From Gymnopilus junonius (lineage: Eukaryota; Basidiomycota; Agaricomycetes; Agaricales; Galerinaceae), in NCBI GenBank assembly GCA_015501075.1, contig JADNYJ010000166.1, positions 20,410 to 84,409 of the forward strand: a stretch of 64,000 nt of DNA, in the 5' to 3' direction. This document shows positions 37,094 through 50,000 of this stretch, piece by piece. Below the pieces are notes generated by a model, which was given only the letters and a program-made list of their open reading frames with translations, was not told where the DNA came from and did not search any database. Each line of letters begins with the position of its first letter. Within the stretch, counting starts at the first letter, position 1. The position numbers were made by a program, and so were the translations under genes.

Positions 37094-38542
37094 ATGACCT
37101 TCATTTCTAATTCTAATTCCCCGTTCTGGCGTGCCTATGAATCGGCTTTGAAAATCATTTTACCTGAAGTCGGAAAGGATCGGTTCATCTTTATTCGCCC
37201 TTTCACTCATCCTTGGATCGAGACAAAGACCAAAAGCCCACTTCCTGAAGGTATTGTCAACTACCTTGTCTACCGCCTTGCAGACACTACTCTTGCTATC
37301 GACAATGGCGCACCTGGACCATCGCAGGGTTACGCCAAAGAATTAAGCATGTGAGTTATGTGTTTGCTTTAATCGTTTTGACTGCCAATTGAGAGCTTCT
37401 GTTTCGTACTAGTTATTTGAATTCGGTGGACAAGGTATGTCAGATTTAAATGCAGTTGATTGGAGTTACGACTATATTATTATCTAGGGTCCCCCTCCAT
37501 CTCCAGAGGCCCTCGAAGATATCAAGACTGCTGAAAAGCGTGTAGCAGAAACGGAGGGTATATTGAAGAAAAACATCGAGAATGCGCAACGCAGGTACGA
37601 CAGGATTCCGCCACCAAAAGCCGACTTCGATGACTGGTGTGTGGAGAATGCGCCGAACGTGCCATCAGCCCGAGAGGACCTCAATCGTGCTAAGACCGCT
37701 CTCGAGGATGCTGAAACGAAAGCTTATGGTAGAAGTAAGTTGGTTGAAAAGCAACAGCAATACGTGAAAGAAGCTCTGACTACTGGCCAAAAAACAACGT
37801 ATGTCGGTTCTATTGCTCGTCAGTCTGAAACGCAAATACACTAATATAACATATATCGACTAGATACAATATGCCCGCAGAAGAGCCAAAGTCGAATGGT
37901 TCCACTTACGTACCTTTATACAGTGTTCAGGGCCTCGGAGCTGACCTCAATCGTTGGATACAAGGCAGCGGTGGTGAGCCAAAGACTGTTTTCAAGACCA
38001 CTATCAAATCACTCGGGGCGGACGTCGACTGGTTCCGGCTCTTCCTGATATCTAGCCAGGAGGCCGGGCCACGTTTGATCGATACCAAGGGAAAGGAAGA
38101 ACACATATCCGTGGAGGTGACCGCGACGGGCTTGGAGAAGTTTGACATATCAGCTGGCGAATGGTGAGTATCGTCGTAGAATTCGCATAACTTTTATATC
38201 TCACCACACATCAGGGACTTCTTTGATGTCAAGACGCAGTTCCCAAAGCGCGTTCCAGATGCACCAGACGTCCTCAATCCCAAATTCGCTCGACCATCCT
38301 CGTTTTTAGCTGGATACAACATCCATTTGAAGGTGACAATCGGGGGTGGCTTCAAAGACAAGGCATCGGAAGAGGCGAAGAATCTCGGCCAAGACGTAAA
38401 ATTTTATGGGATATCTGTTTCTGGGGGAGACGGACCAGAAATATTATTCAATGGTGGAGAGACAAAGGACGGTGAATTGGTGATTTTGACCGCTGTCGTA
38501 CCGTATCCAGTTATTCTTGCCATTCTTGCCCAGCGTCTTTGA
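37094..38542 (+). CDS. Cluster family gene 2 (405 aa, core domain only)
   Basis: Five exons (37094-37350, 37413-37434, 37488-37798, 37864-38163, 38215-38542), phases 2, 0, 2, 2, give 405 residues. Exon number, phases and the 22-nt second exon equal those of genes 1 and 3, so they share ancestry. It is the most diverged copy. Matching marks are LPEGIVNYLVYRLADTTL, PLYSVQGLGADLNRWI, ISAGEW at the fourth splice site, PDVLNPKFARPSSFLAGYNI and VILAILAQRL at the end. The glycine-serine loop before the last strands of genes 1 and 3 is reduced. It is transcribed away from gene 1. No signal peptide. Function unknown. Confidence 0.85.
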
Positions 38543-39537
38543 TATTTTGTTCATTGCCTGCGATAATCATGCGCAATTGTAGTATCCCTTTGTTGAACTT
38601 GTCATTAACATCAGTGGGCGCGTTTGAACTCTTACACCTGACAGTCCTGACTGAGTACCTAAAACAACTTGCCAACGTATGACAAGGCTCAAGCTGACCA
38701 TGGTTGCGCAGTATCCATGGATGGGAGTACTTTCCTGTTTGAGGTTATCACCCAGGTGCTCGTCACTTGCGTGCCTGTGATAGGATAGTGATAGTGATAG
38801 AGAGTTGGCGTATCTTCGGCAAATCAATGTCACGCGAACAAGTTCCAACTTCCGGAATTAGTTTGGCCAATAATAATTCTGTTAAAGTGTCCACAAGGGT
38901 CCCCATATATCGATTCGGAGTTATACTTAATATCGTCTGACAGTTGCGTAGTTCATTTACTAATTTGGTTCTACTGTTCTCCACTTCTCGGTGAAAGGTT
39001 GCAACCTCAGCTTCATTGTTCATGCGGCTGCGTGACGTTCTATTGCGACATTCTTCCATTTTTTATTATCCCTGAGTTAATAATGATGACTTTCCTTGAC
39101 GTTGAGAATGGTTTAAAATGCGTTCCAGATTCCAATTCACATCCACTAGATGTTCCAGAACGCTAGCTCCATAGTAGGTGTGCTGGAGATCGCCTGGAAG
39201 ACAGAAAAAATGCCCTACTGCACTGCCGAGATAAGCTCCATAGCAGGGCAGTGTGCTGAAGATGAGAACTGGTGTATCACCGGCCAATATATCCGTTAAC
39301 GAGTTCTAACTTCTGGGGATTGGTCAAGACCATTCCTTCTTATTTTACTTATGAGTCACAAAAACATCGTCTCAATCATGTCAGCGGATAGTTCTGTTGA
39401 CGTGTCTATAAGGATCTCCATTTATCTAATAGTGGTGTTGGTGAGATCGGACACAAAGTACACAGTTGCTTTGAGCGAATACGACTGCCACTGGTCAGAA
39501 CAAATCGGCTCCTATTTAAGCCCGACAAATTTCTTTC
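38543..39537. other. Spacer in the cluster
   Basis: No intact gene. It contains the partner (39080-39170) of the inverted duplication noted near 35490-35580. Confidence 0.45.
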
Positions 39538-40556
39538 TCACGAAAAGATGTCCTCGGCTTCTTTAATTGCGTCTTCCCTGCGCTTGCCGATTATTGAGTC
39601 GTACGCCGATTTAGTTGGGCGGTAGGTTGAAGCAGTGTATTCTGCAAGGGAGTAAGTAAATCATTAACTTATTCGGTAGATTATCACGCACCCCCATTAA
39701 TACCATTACTATCCTCTTGTACGAAAATATACCTTTCACAACAGGACCAGGCTTCCAGCTTGATGCGATAAATCTTGGGATGGCGTAAGCTTAGCGATAA
39801 ACCGAGTTGGATCAATCGCTTCCTCTACTCACTTGGAAATAAGGGTGTTCAAAGTCAGGAAAGCGAAGGACGCCAACGTCAACCAGCCTCTTCTCATGAT
39901 GCTCGTGGCCGTAGAAAAAGGTCTCGAAGCTTGTGATGGTAGCTCCAGTTTGAGCGACAATGGCACCCAGGACATCGATATTGATTTGGGTCGACCTCAG
40001 GACATCCGAATCGCCAATGAATTTGGTGAACCATGTATGGACCTGTGGAAGGTACATTAAATATCAGTGTACATCGAAGGATTGGATTTGGTGACGCCCA
40101 CCTCCCTAACGACCACAGGATCGGGTGACCCATCAACTTTGAAAAAATTCAATCTGGAGGGTTTGATAAACTTGTTCTCGCGCTGAACCGGGCTATCGTA
40201 GCGTTCTACAGTGTTAGGCTCACGGCTCTCGAAAGTAGAGGTGATATCGTCCCAGGAAAGGAGGCCTCCGTTGTGCAGCCGCTTTCCGCCAGGCCATGCA
40301 GGATGTCAACAATCATAAGTTTGAGTTGTTCATCCATGGACTTGATCGTTTTACTGGTGAGTTCCCCGTAGGCAGGCGCGAGACCGACGTGGAGGTAATC
40401 CTCCTTGGTGTTGTCTTTTACATCGATCTGTAAAAATGTAGTCACTTGAAAAGATAGGGGGTTGCGATCGTCTACACACCTTGAGAAGTCGAAGTTCTCA
40501 ACGTATTTGTCAATACCTGAGACTTGAGCACCGAAAACGCTAGCGAGAGTGACCAT
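39538..40556 (-). pseudogene. Stand-alone copy of the cluster C-terminal module, broken
   Basis: From MVTLASVFGAQVSG at 40556 the strand encodes only what corresponds to the last 280 or so residues of gene 3. It reads IDVKDNTKEDYLHVGLAPAYG, then FIKPSRLNFFKVDGSPDP, VHTWFTKFIGDSDVLRS, HHEKRLVDVGVLRFPDFEHP, IYRIKLEAWS and AEDIFS at the stop. Introns lie where gene 3 has them. The frame changes once near 40285, within the segment corresponding to the charged helix of gene 3, with no intron possible, so it is probably dead. The first residues align with gene 3 just before its module boundary, which marks where the two modules join. Confidence 0.8.
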
Positions 40557-40984
40557 GTTTACGCAAAGGTCGAAACAAATTCCGGGTTCAAGTTTATGAG
40601 GACTCGTTTGGAGTCCGGCTCCCAGAGAACGCTTCTATGGATTGCCTGTGTATTTTACCCATGGGAATATCCAGTAGAAATCCTGATCCGTAGTTTCAGG
40701 TTACCTGCAGTCCGCAGATTGGAGTCACACGTCCTTGAGGGTCTGCGTCGACTGACAGATACAATTTAACCATAAATGCAAACTTTTCAGCCGAATAATG
40801 GTGTATAAGACGTGTGTAGAAGTAGGTTTAACCAAAAGGAACTGTCCTTCACCCTCATTCAGTGGTCGGGATTAGCAGCACCCGGACAGCTTGAAGGTAG
40901 GTTGAGAGATATCACATGATGGTTTGAGGTAATAGTAGGACGACAGTAAGGACGTATCGATTTGTATACTCGCCAAATTTGGCT

Positions 40985-43691
40985 TCAGGAAAAGATATCC
41001 TCCGACTCCTTCACCGCCTTATCCAAGACTTCTTTTCTCATCTTGTCCATAACGCTCTTTCGGGGTTGGAAATGGCGAACATTCAATTCTTCAGCAGGCG
41101 TGAGTGCATTGATCACCTGAATGTAGTAGATTATAACGCACCTCCAGTAATTCCACTGGAATCTTCTTGCCAGGCCAGATATCTAGCGGAGACCGACCAT
41201 GCGGTCAATTTGATGCGGTAAACCTGAGGGGAGTCATGGGGTTTTCAGAATCGAGCAGAGATCCGCATCCCTTCTGTTCATCTTACTCACTTTGAAGTAA
41301 GGGTGTTCAGGGTCAGGGAAGCGAAGAACGCCAATATCGACGAGAGTCTTCTCGTGGTGCTCAATTTTGTGTATGACAGCTTCGACGCTGTCGATGGTAG
41401 CTCCTGTTTGAGCGACGATTTCGGCCATGACCTTGATATTGATTTTGGTAGAGTCAAGGATGTCTTGATCGCCAATGAATTTGGTGAACCACGTCTGCAC
41501 CTAGAAAGAGCGGGCACCAGATCAGTTTACGTGTAATCTAAATGAAGCATCACATTACTGACCTCCTTAACAACTGTGGGGTCAGGAGCCCCGCTAATCT
41601 TGAAGAAGTTCAACACCGAGGGCTTGATCAGTTTATCTGCGCGGTCGATCTTAGACCCCGCTTTGCTGTCGTCGGGCTCAATGAGGGTGTTCTGCATCAA
41701 GACGGACATGACTTCATCCCAGGAAAGGGGATCTCCCTTTTCCTTCCGCTTCTTCTCCAGGAGGCGCATAGTTCCGGCTATCATGACCTTCAGATGTTCA
41801 TCCATGGTTTTGATAGTTTCACTGGTGAGGGTCCCATACGCTGGTGCGAGACCGACGTGGAGGTAGTCGTCTTTGGTACTATCTTTTACATCGACCTGTA
41901 GAAGTATGTTGCGTTCCAATCAGTGAGAAAGTAGGCTTATTGAGATTGAGTACTAACGGTGAGGAAATCGAAGCCCTGAATAACATTACCCACACCCGAC
42001 CCAACCTTTGGACCAAAAACCTCGGAGACACGGGGGCCTTCAGGCTTGGTGCTGACGAGGCGCTGGCCAATCACAGCAAGCACTATTGGGTAAACCTGCT
42101 GAGCAGCCGGGATCAAGGTGATCGAGCCACTGGCGTCGTCCCACTCGACTCCTTTGAAGCTCGTGTCGACGTGCTGGGAAGAACCACCTCCACCTGCTTC
42201 ACCCACTTCAAAGCCGAAAATCTTCAAACTTCCACCACTGTTCCTCGCCGTTTCATACAACTCCTTTGCTTCTTTTCTTATCGAGTGCCCAAACGTCACC
42301 GTTAAAGCGATATCATATCCGACCAAGACAGACATCGGTCTCGCATACTTGGAGTTGAGGACGTCGGGTGCACCATCGACAAGCTGAGGGAATCGGTTTT
42401 TAACATTAGCAACATCCCTAGAAATCACGTCAAGTTTCCTCCCAGCATTCGAGGAAAAAAATTCCTTACCATCGACCAGCAGTGACCGGGAAAAGCTTCA
42501 TGCCGATCGCGCTGATGGTAAACGCGATCTCCGTTTCTTTTCCCTGCGTCTCCAAAATGAACTTCTTCTGCGTCTGTCCGTCTGCAGCAGAGAAGAACGG
42601 GAAAATCCCAGCGGATCCGGAGCCGCGAACGTCCTTGTAGCCATAATCCTCCCAGCTCGTCTCTTTCCCCTCCTTCACATTGATCGTCAGAACTTGGTTG
42701 CGTTTCGGACTCGCTTGGGAAGCCAGCCTCATCCATTCGTTCATGGCGATATTGTATCCACGAATACTGTAATCCGGCACTTGGACGATGTAATTGTGGA
42801 TTGCGCTCTCAGATATCTTCTCTCCACCCTCAGCCCGCTTCGTAGCTTGCGCCATCAAGTCTATATCGGCCGTAATACCGGCCTGGTTGTAGCTATCATT
42901 CCAAACGTCAGGCTCATAGCTCTCTTATCGCAACCATCGACCAAAAACTCACCCTGGATACTTTTTCTCTGGGTCAGTTTCCAAAGCATCTCGAAGACCC
43001 GCACGAATATCCGCAAGCGTAGCGGCTTGAGGGCCATAATGCTGCATCGCTGCGGCATCCAAGCTGGTGTACGCCCGCTTTCGCAACTCTTCCGCTGAAT
43101 CGAGGTACGGCGCGCTCTCTCGCGTCCAGGGCCAGAACTGTTTCGTGGATATGCCTGCGTCGTGGGCTTTCTTCCATGCTGCCATGGCCTTATCGAATGC
43201 GGCAGAGTAGGCGTCCTCTGCGTCAGCTACTGCCTTTCTTGCTTCTGCCATGTGCTGTGTCACCCCAGGGCTCCAGTCGATTTTCTAAAAAACGGTGTTA
43301 GGCAGACTTCACGGAGTTATAAAGATAATATCTCACAGTGTAAATGTAATCAACATAACTGAAATGCAAGGGGGAAAACGGATATTGACATAAGTCGTAG
43401 AAGAGCTCAGACCAAACAGCAAAAGACATACGTTCGCAAGTCCTGAATATAACTTGGATTTCCTCCTCCACCAAAATAAGAGGGATTATCCGCTGTGAGC
43501 AATGTGTCTCCAAACGCGTACACCTCGAAATTGGTGATCTCAGGTGGTATGAGACTTCCAGCCGGAATACCTCTCTGGACGAGGGGACTCAGGAAGAGCA
43601 CTTTGTCTTCACCCACTTCGAGCTGGAGTTTCTTCTTGATGGCGGACGCATAGGCGCGTGCGAAGATGGCGTCCGTTTCGGCGATGGTCAT
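40985..43691 (-). CDS. Cluster family gene 3 (741 aa, core plus C-terminal module)
   Basis: Nine exons (43691-43432, 43358-43337, 43284-42953, 42892-42470, 42417-41958, 41895-41563, 41500-41291, 41223-41142, 41088-40985) join without a break to 741 residues. The first five match gene 1: MTIAETDAIFARAYASAI, a charged coiled-coil region, GSGSAGIFPFF, GYDIALTVTFG and VLAVIGQRL. Where gene 1 stops, gene 3 reads on through VFGPKVGSGVGNVIQGFDF into a second module. That module has VDVKDSTKDDYLHVGLAP, a helical part, VQTWFTKFIGDQDIL, HHEKTLVDIGVLRFPD, YRIKLTAWS and a helical end SEDIFS. No signal peptide or membrane helix is visible. I know no function; the modular build suggests a self-contained effector or defence-type protein, but this is speculation. 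Confidence 0.87.
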
Positions 43692-44479
43692 TTGCTGCGA
43701 GGATTATGGGTGAGATGGTGCACAATGTTATGGGTCACTTCGCGATGGGGGGCCCCGGCCCTTGATGCAGTAGATAAATGAAGGAAGCCGACATATTTGG
43801 TGCGACAGGAACCTTGACAGGAGCAATAATGAGATTTAGTAAAAGATGTTGGACAGCGTGCGACCAGTGTGTTTGCTCCTTCTGGATAAGGGGACGATGG
43901 CTAAACGTGGCTCGGAATTTAAAGTCCACCGTGTCATGACTCGATGGATCGTCAAATACAATCCCGAATGTCATTAAGACGTGCTCCAACCTGTCGTCCC
44001 CGAAGATCGTACCGGACGGATCAGGATCAACCTCAGTTTCCTATTATAACTGACACGCCTATAGGTAATAGAAGCCCTGCATTTGACTTCGGTTCAGTGC
44101 ACGGCTGCACTGAAAATGAACACTCTAGTTAGCGGAGGAAGTTCAGCTAGAGTACGCCAAGATAACAGGAGCACGAGACTCCTGCGGAGTAGTAACTGGT
44201 CGCACAGAATTGGGCTAGCGGCTGGCTCGAGAGCATAAGTTCTGGGTAAAATGTAAGAAGGAGATGGGATAATATATGATGTTGCTAAGGAGGACAGATT
44301 ATGATGATAAACTTGGAGAAAGCGGATCCTGTTGCATCTGTGAGGAGTGGGCGGGAAAAAGAGGAACGCGGTACCGGAAAACCAAAGGCATCAATACTAA
44401 ACAGAAGCAAATATATTTAAAATCTGACGTGCTTAACAAGATAAGATAAGACCTCCCGTAGCTGATGATAATGCTGGGT
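43692..44479. other. Upstream region of cluster gene 3
   Basis: No gene recognised. It contains the promoter of gene 3 and the left border of the transposon island. Confidence 0.4.
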
Positions 44480-45168
44480 ATAACCTAACATTGAAGAAGA
44501 ACGACATCTTATAAAGGTTTCACTAAATGTAATGCGACTCACCCCTTCTATCACAGCGGGAAGTCCCATACTTTCCCTCTGTGCATTTTTCTCATTAAAC
44601 ACACCAACAGCATCAGCCACAAGGTGACCATGTGCATCTCTGCCAGAGGGTCCTGGATCCCTGTTTTCCAACCTCCTTTCCACATGCACAACCAGAACAT
44701 CTCATTCCAGAAGATGAAGACACACACATCAGTTATGGCCAGTTGATTCTTGCCGCAAATGAGGAGTGGTATGTCCACCCATGTACATGCCACTTGTTCT
44801 CCATCAGCATACATCAGAGTCTTGAATAGCTCAGACAAAAATCCACCACAGCGGGTTCACCCTTTTCTGGGATCGTGGCAAGATCAAAGTAGGTGATAAG
44901 CTCCCCATAGAGATCCCTTGCATAGCACCAGCATTGAGATTGGTTAACAGCTCTTGGTCTACCGAGGGTTGTGGTAGCTCCTGCAGTGGCAAGAACAGTC
45001 GAAACCATAATTAGGGTGCTTCAGAAGGCTCAAGAGGAACTGGTCCTCACCTACCATTAAGCCAAAGAATGGAAGGGCATCTACTTGATTGAGGGTGATG
45101 TGATATGAGTCCAGGTCATACAGAGTCCAGTCACTGCTTGATTTGGTGGAGCAATTGAGGTTGGCCAT
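44480..45168 (-). pseudogene. Decayed Agaricomycete-specific gene
   Basis: Minus-strand pieces in three frames read in order: MANLNCSTKSSSDWTLYDLD at 45168, LNQVDALPFFGL, LPQPSVDQELLTNLNAGAMQG, ELITYFDLATIPEKGEPAVVDF, LFKTLMYADGEQVACTWVDIPLLICG, then FNEKNAQRESMGLPAV. I recall this order from an unnamed gene family frequent in Agaricomycetes, possibly nuclease-like, but that is from memory and weak. Frame changes fall between nearly every block, so this copy is dead. It adjoins the gypsy element. Confidence 0.6.
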
Positions 45169-45639
45169 GATGATAGTAAGGCTCAAAAGGTAGAAAATGA
45201 CATAATAATTAATGAGGTAGGATCGATGAGTGCAGCTCCATTTGAGACTTTTCTCTATCTGAGAATGGGGCACACTTCAATTGAGTGAAGCCAAAATTGA
45301 TGTCGACATGCAATGAACAGCACTTGGATCTATTAAGCAACAGAAGGAGGGAAAGGAATGTTCTAAACATGCCCCTGTTGTTCCTTCTTATCTGCCTTTT
45401 GTTGAACAAAGGCCAGAATCCTTGAATTATACACCAGTTCTGGAATGAGTATCTGTTCCAAACTATTCTCATGTGCCTACTAGGGTGCCCAGCTCTATTC
45501 CTATGCAAGCAGGACATGTGGACACTTATATAACCACTCATCCTGATGCTCATATTGATCCTAAATCTTATTTGGGTATTATCTTGCATAAGGTGGGCAA
45601 TAAATCCTTGGATGGAGATGTTCTCCTTCACTGAGTGAT

Positions 45640-47046
45640 TCTTCCAGGCCGAGTTCAGGTTCAGACTCAGATTCTGGCTCAGAAAATTTGACTTTGAAGT
45701 CCAAGTGCCATAAGCGCAAGTCTAAGAAGTCAAAATGGTCTTGACATCACTCAATGAGGGCATTTAAGCCCATGCTGTATGATGGAGCTGTAGATAGCTG
45801 AGTTTTCCACAGATTTGTTAAAGAAGGTGAAGCTTATATTTATGACAGTCATATCATATCTGAGCACCATGCCTTTGCTCTGTCTCATTTCCTTAAAGGG
45901 TGTGCCTATGATTTTTATATTCAGAAGGTCACTTCAGATGAGGAAAATTGGACCTTACAAGATTTTTTCAAGGAACTCTATAATTATTGTTTCCCTTTGA
46001 ATTATCAATTGGATATCCTTGATAAGCTAGATCGGGCTCATCAACAAGACCGATCTGTCAGTGAATTTGTCCATGAGCTTACCGAATTGTTCAATATGAT
46101 TGGAACAGTTAGTGAATGTGACAAAGTCATTAAATTTTGGCAAGGTTGCAATGATGTCATTCAGCAGGGACTGTGGAAGTCTGTAGGATATCATCCTAAT
46201 TCGTCATCCTGGACTGATGTTGTTAACCATGCTGAGATTATTGAAATCTCTGAGAATGTTGTTAAATCTTGAGATAAGCACTCACATCACAGTGCCGGAC
46301 CTGGTCCAGCTTCTGTAATTAATGCTGCTAACTCACATTCTCCAAACTTTAACTGCCAAGAACAGTCTCGAGGTGGAAGTTCTACACTGTTCAATCAGTT
46401 TAATACATCCTCACAGTCTGGTACTCCTGGAAATAATTCCAAGGACAACTGATCCTCCTCCAATCACAACAATTCCAACTGATCTTCATTTAACCAAGAC
46501 AGATCAAAATCACAACCTTTGCAGGCTGGTTCATCTAAACCTAGTCAGCCAAGGGTTCAATTAACTGAGCAAGAACAAGCTTGCCAAAAGAACAAGGGCC
46601 TTTGTTACCATTGCAGCTCAAAGGACCACATTAGCCAGAATTGTCCTTGCAGCAGCTCCATGCCTCACAAAGGAGATAAGCCTCCAGGCATGTCATCCTT
46701 CCATGTGGAATTAGGTGCCATTGCAGATGGGCCTGATGATGAAGTCAAGGTGTTGGATAGCCTGCCACTTGGCTCCATTGACTTTATTCATCTGGGATTG
46801 AATAAGGAATTAAAATTCAAAAACTCTGGACATCCTAGTTGGATACATGAACCTGGTTGGTATCCTAGGAATCGTCTTGGAGATTGCTATGCCATGATGG
46901 CTAAGCACATCTTGTCCAACTATGGACCTTATCCAGGTGATAATCATTATGATAATGCCTTTCTTATGCCATCTAGTAGTCACTTTACTGTTAAGCACTG
47001 GCAAACAAAGGTCAAATGGGGATTTATTACATACACGATTTTTTGA
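45640..47046 (+). pseudogene. gypsy gag with CCHC knuckle
   Basis: The capsid part reads HFLKGCAYDFYIQKV, WTLQDFFKELYNYCFPLNYQ and SVSEFVHELTELFNMIG, typical of retrotransposon Gag. The knuckle CYHCSSKDHISQNC lies at about 46605-46650. Stops occur at 46270-46272 and in an Asn/Ser-rich linker, several of them TGA. Two or three frames are needed to read it all. Confidence 0.8.
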
Positions 47047-50000
47047 CTGACTTCATAATATTCCTAAAACCTTGCTTGAAAATCCTAAGTTTGATTTGCA
47101 AGGTTGGTATGCAAAAGAGGGCGAAGGTCTTCAATCTGAGGAAACCTCATCTTCCATGGTGTGCCTTTGGAAGGCCACTGCTTTCCATTCCTGTTGAGCT
47201 TCTTCAGGAAGGTATTGATTCGAATTACCCTTCAATAAATCCTTTCAGTGACCCAGATGATCACTTTGACCTGCAGGAATCCTGGAAGCAAAAGATGTCA
47301 TATACATTATTGACTAAGACTTACATTTGCGAACTCCAATTAGTCAAAGAATTTTGGAGAGCCCAGCTCTTGATTTGGTGGCCTGGTATCACAACTGCTT
47401 GGAAGAATGACTTCTATAACAAGCAATATTGGGAGGCCTCTCAAACACAAGGAGCCCCAATTGACTATCAGGGTTATTATCAAATTCAACTCACAAATGT
47501 GGTTGATGTGAGCTCAGATTCTGATGCTGCTTCAGGCAAAGAAGCTGCTCTTCCATTCGAGGGTACTCAATCTATTCTGGAAGAGTTGGTGCTATTGAAC
47601 CAGTGGTTTTTAATGAACCCTTACCTGAGTTTGATACTGAAGATCTGAATTTCTGACTTGAGCTATTTAACTGAGTTGGCAGAATTCTCAGATGTCCTAC
47701 CTCCTCGAATGGAGCTAGAACCATCTGAAACTGACACTGATGAGCCTTCCTATATTACTCAGAAGAGCCAGAGTGTCACTGCAAAGAAAATCCTTCTCAC
47801 AACTTACAATCCTGTCGAGAAGTTGCTGAGCCAGATAATCAGTCCAAATTCAGCTATGCTGACATTGACTTCTCTCTTTTGTCTGCTCATTATGGGCAAG
47901 ATGAAGACTTGAAAGTTTGTCAGAACCTGGCATTATGGCAGAAGAATATCCTTACCTTGGAGAATTACATCTCAAGGATGGAGATTCTGGACCTAGCCAT
48001 GGCATCATTGGTGACCCAATTAAGCGCCACCTTGCAGCTGTATTGACTCAATGTCAGCAATACCCTGGCGACATGTCAAACAAATGGAGAAATACTTCTT
48101 GGAATTCTTCAACTACCCCTCATTTTGCTATCTCAGATCATAATGAATGGGATATGTATATGGTTTATGATCACATGTGAGGCTTTGAGTGCTATATTCA
48201 TGTTGCATGTCTTTGCTATGATATGTTTGCTGTTGGTAGATGGTACACCAAGCAATGTGCTTGTGAAGCTGGTGCTCAGTGGCCTAGTGAAATGGCTACT
48301 GAGTGGGCTAAACAACATCCTCTTCATGAGCTTATTATGGGAAATCTGATTGGAGATACCATTGAATATAACCTTGAGTGCAGTGCTCCATTTCTTAATG
48401 AGTCAGCTGCAGCTATGTTCAACTTGCACAAACATTTTCATGTTGAGCTGGACATTTCCGACATGCAGAACTTCTACATTTGGGATGAATACCAAAAGTC
48501 ATATCTATTCTACCTAGAAGTGCTGTTGAAGATGTGAATTTCAATGTTGCTGCCTGGTACAAATTTCAGTTAGCATCTTTTGAAGCTGAGAATGCTGAAA
48601 ATGATGCAGCTTCCACTCACTCTCTACCTGATCTTGCTTCAGTTTCTGCTGATGAAGACACTTGGAGTCATGTTTTTCCCTTGGTTTCTGACCTGATGAA
48701 TGAGGGACAATCCATTGAGCTTAATGGAGTTCAAATTGAATGGAACAAATACCCTTCTGTTCAATGGAATGCAGCTGCACCTAAAGACAAGTGCCGCATT
48801 ATTCCTAAACCAGTCATTGTCACTGTTCAAGTGAATGGACAACCTGTTCAAGCTCTTCTGGATACTGGTTCATTGGGTGACTTTATGTCTTCAACATTAG
48901 CTGATCAATTAAAGCTAAAACAGAAGGAGCTGGACAAACCTCTGACTCTCCAGCTTGCAGTTCAAGGTTCTCACTCTAAGATTAATACTCAAGTTAGTGC
49001 CAGGATGACTTATCAGGGCATTGATGAAGATTGAACCTTTGATGTAGCCAACATCAATAGCTATGACTTAATCCTTGGCACTCCATGGATGTTTCAACAC
49101 AGAGCTTGTGTTGGATTTAATCCAGCTCAGGTGGTGATTGGTAGCGATGATCCACTCTCTATTCTCACTGGTCTGGATACTTGTCTGATGGCCCAAGGTA
49201 TTTCCATGGGTGAGGATGAGATTGAAGTGGCTCATGAAGAGCTTTGTCATTATGCTGAACCATTATGCAAGGATGTTGGTGAGATGGATCTGCCCCCTTT
49301 GCAAGCCATTAATCACACAATTCCATTGATTGATGTGACAAAGACTCACCCTTGGAGACCCTCTCATTGTCCAGAGGCATTTCGAGGTCAGTGGGTGGCT
49401 AAGGGTGATGCCTATATTAAATCTGGCTGTTGGAAAATTACCTTGGCTGGAAATACAGTTCCTATGTTATTAATTCCTAAACCTTGCAAGGTGGATATGC
49501 CTCCTGAGTTATGCATGGTTGTCAACCTGCATGAAAGGAATAAGAACACATATAAGCTTACGTCTCTGCTTCCGGACATGGATGGGATGTTAAGACGTAC
49601 CACAAGTCATCCATTTCAGTCATCTTTGGACCAGTCTGCAGTGTATGAGCAAATTCATGTGCAGCCAGACCATGTTGAATGGACAACAATGACCACTCCT
49701 GATGGAAATATGGTCAGTTGGGTTATTCAGCAGGGAGACTGTAATGCTCCTGCTACTTACCAGGCTTTAATGAACCATTTATTTGCACCTTACATTGGCA
49801 GGTTCATGGACATTTATCTTGATGATATTGTCATCTATTCAAATACCCTTGAAGAACATCTTGAGCATGTTAAAATTGTGCTGGATATTTTAAAAAGGGA
49901 AAAACTTTACCTTAGTTGAGGAAAGTTACACTTCATCCAGCCAGAATTGAAGATTCTGGGTTGGCTTATTGACAATAACAGCATTAGAATGGATCCTGTA

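Noticed and set aside
43735..43989. 85-codon minus-strand frame upstream of cluster gene 3
   Set aside because: No homologue pattern and no conserved start; probably promoter DNA.
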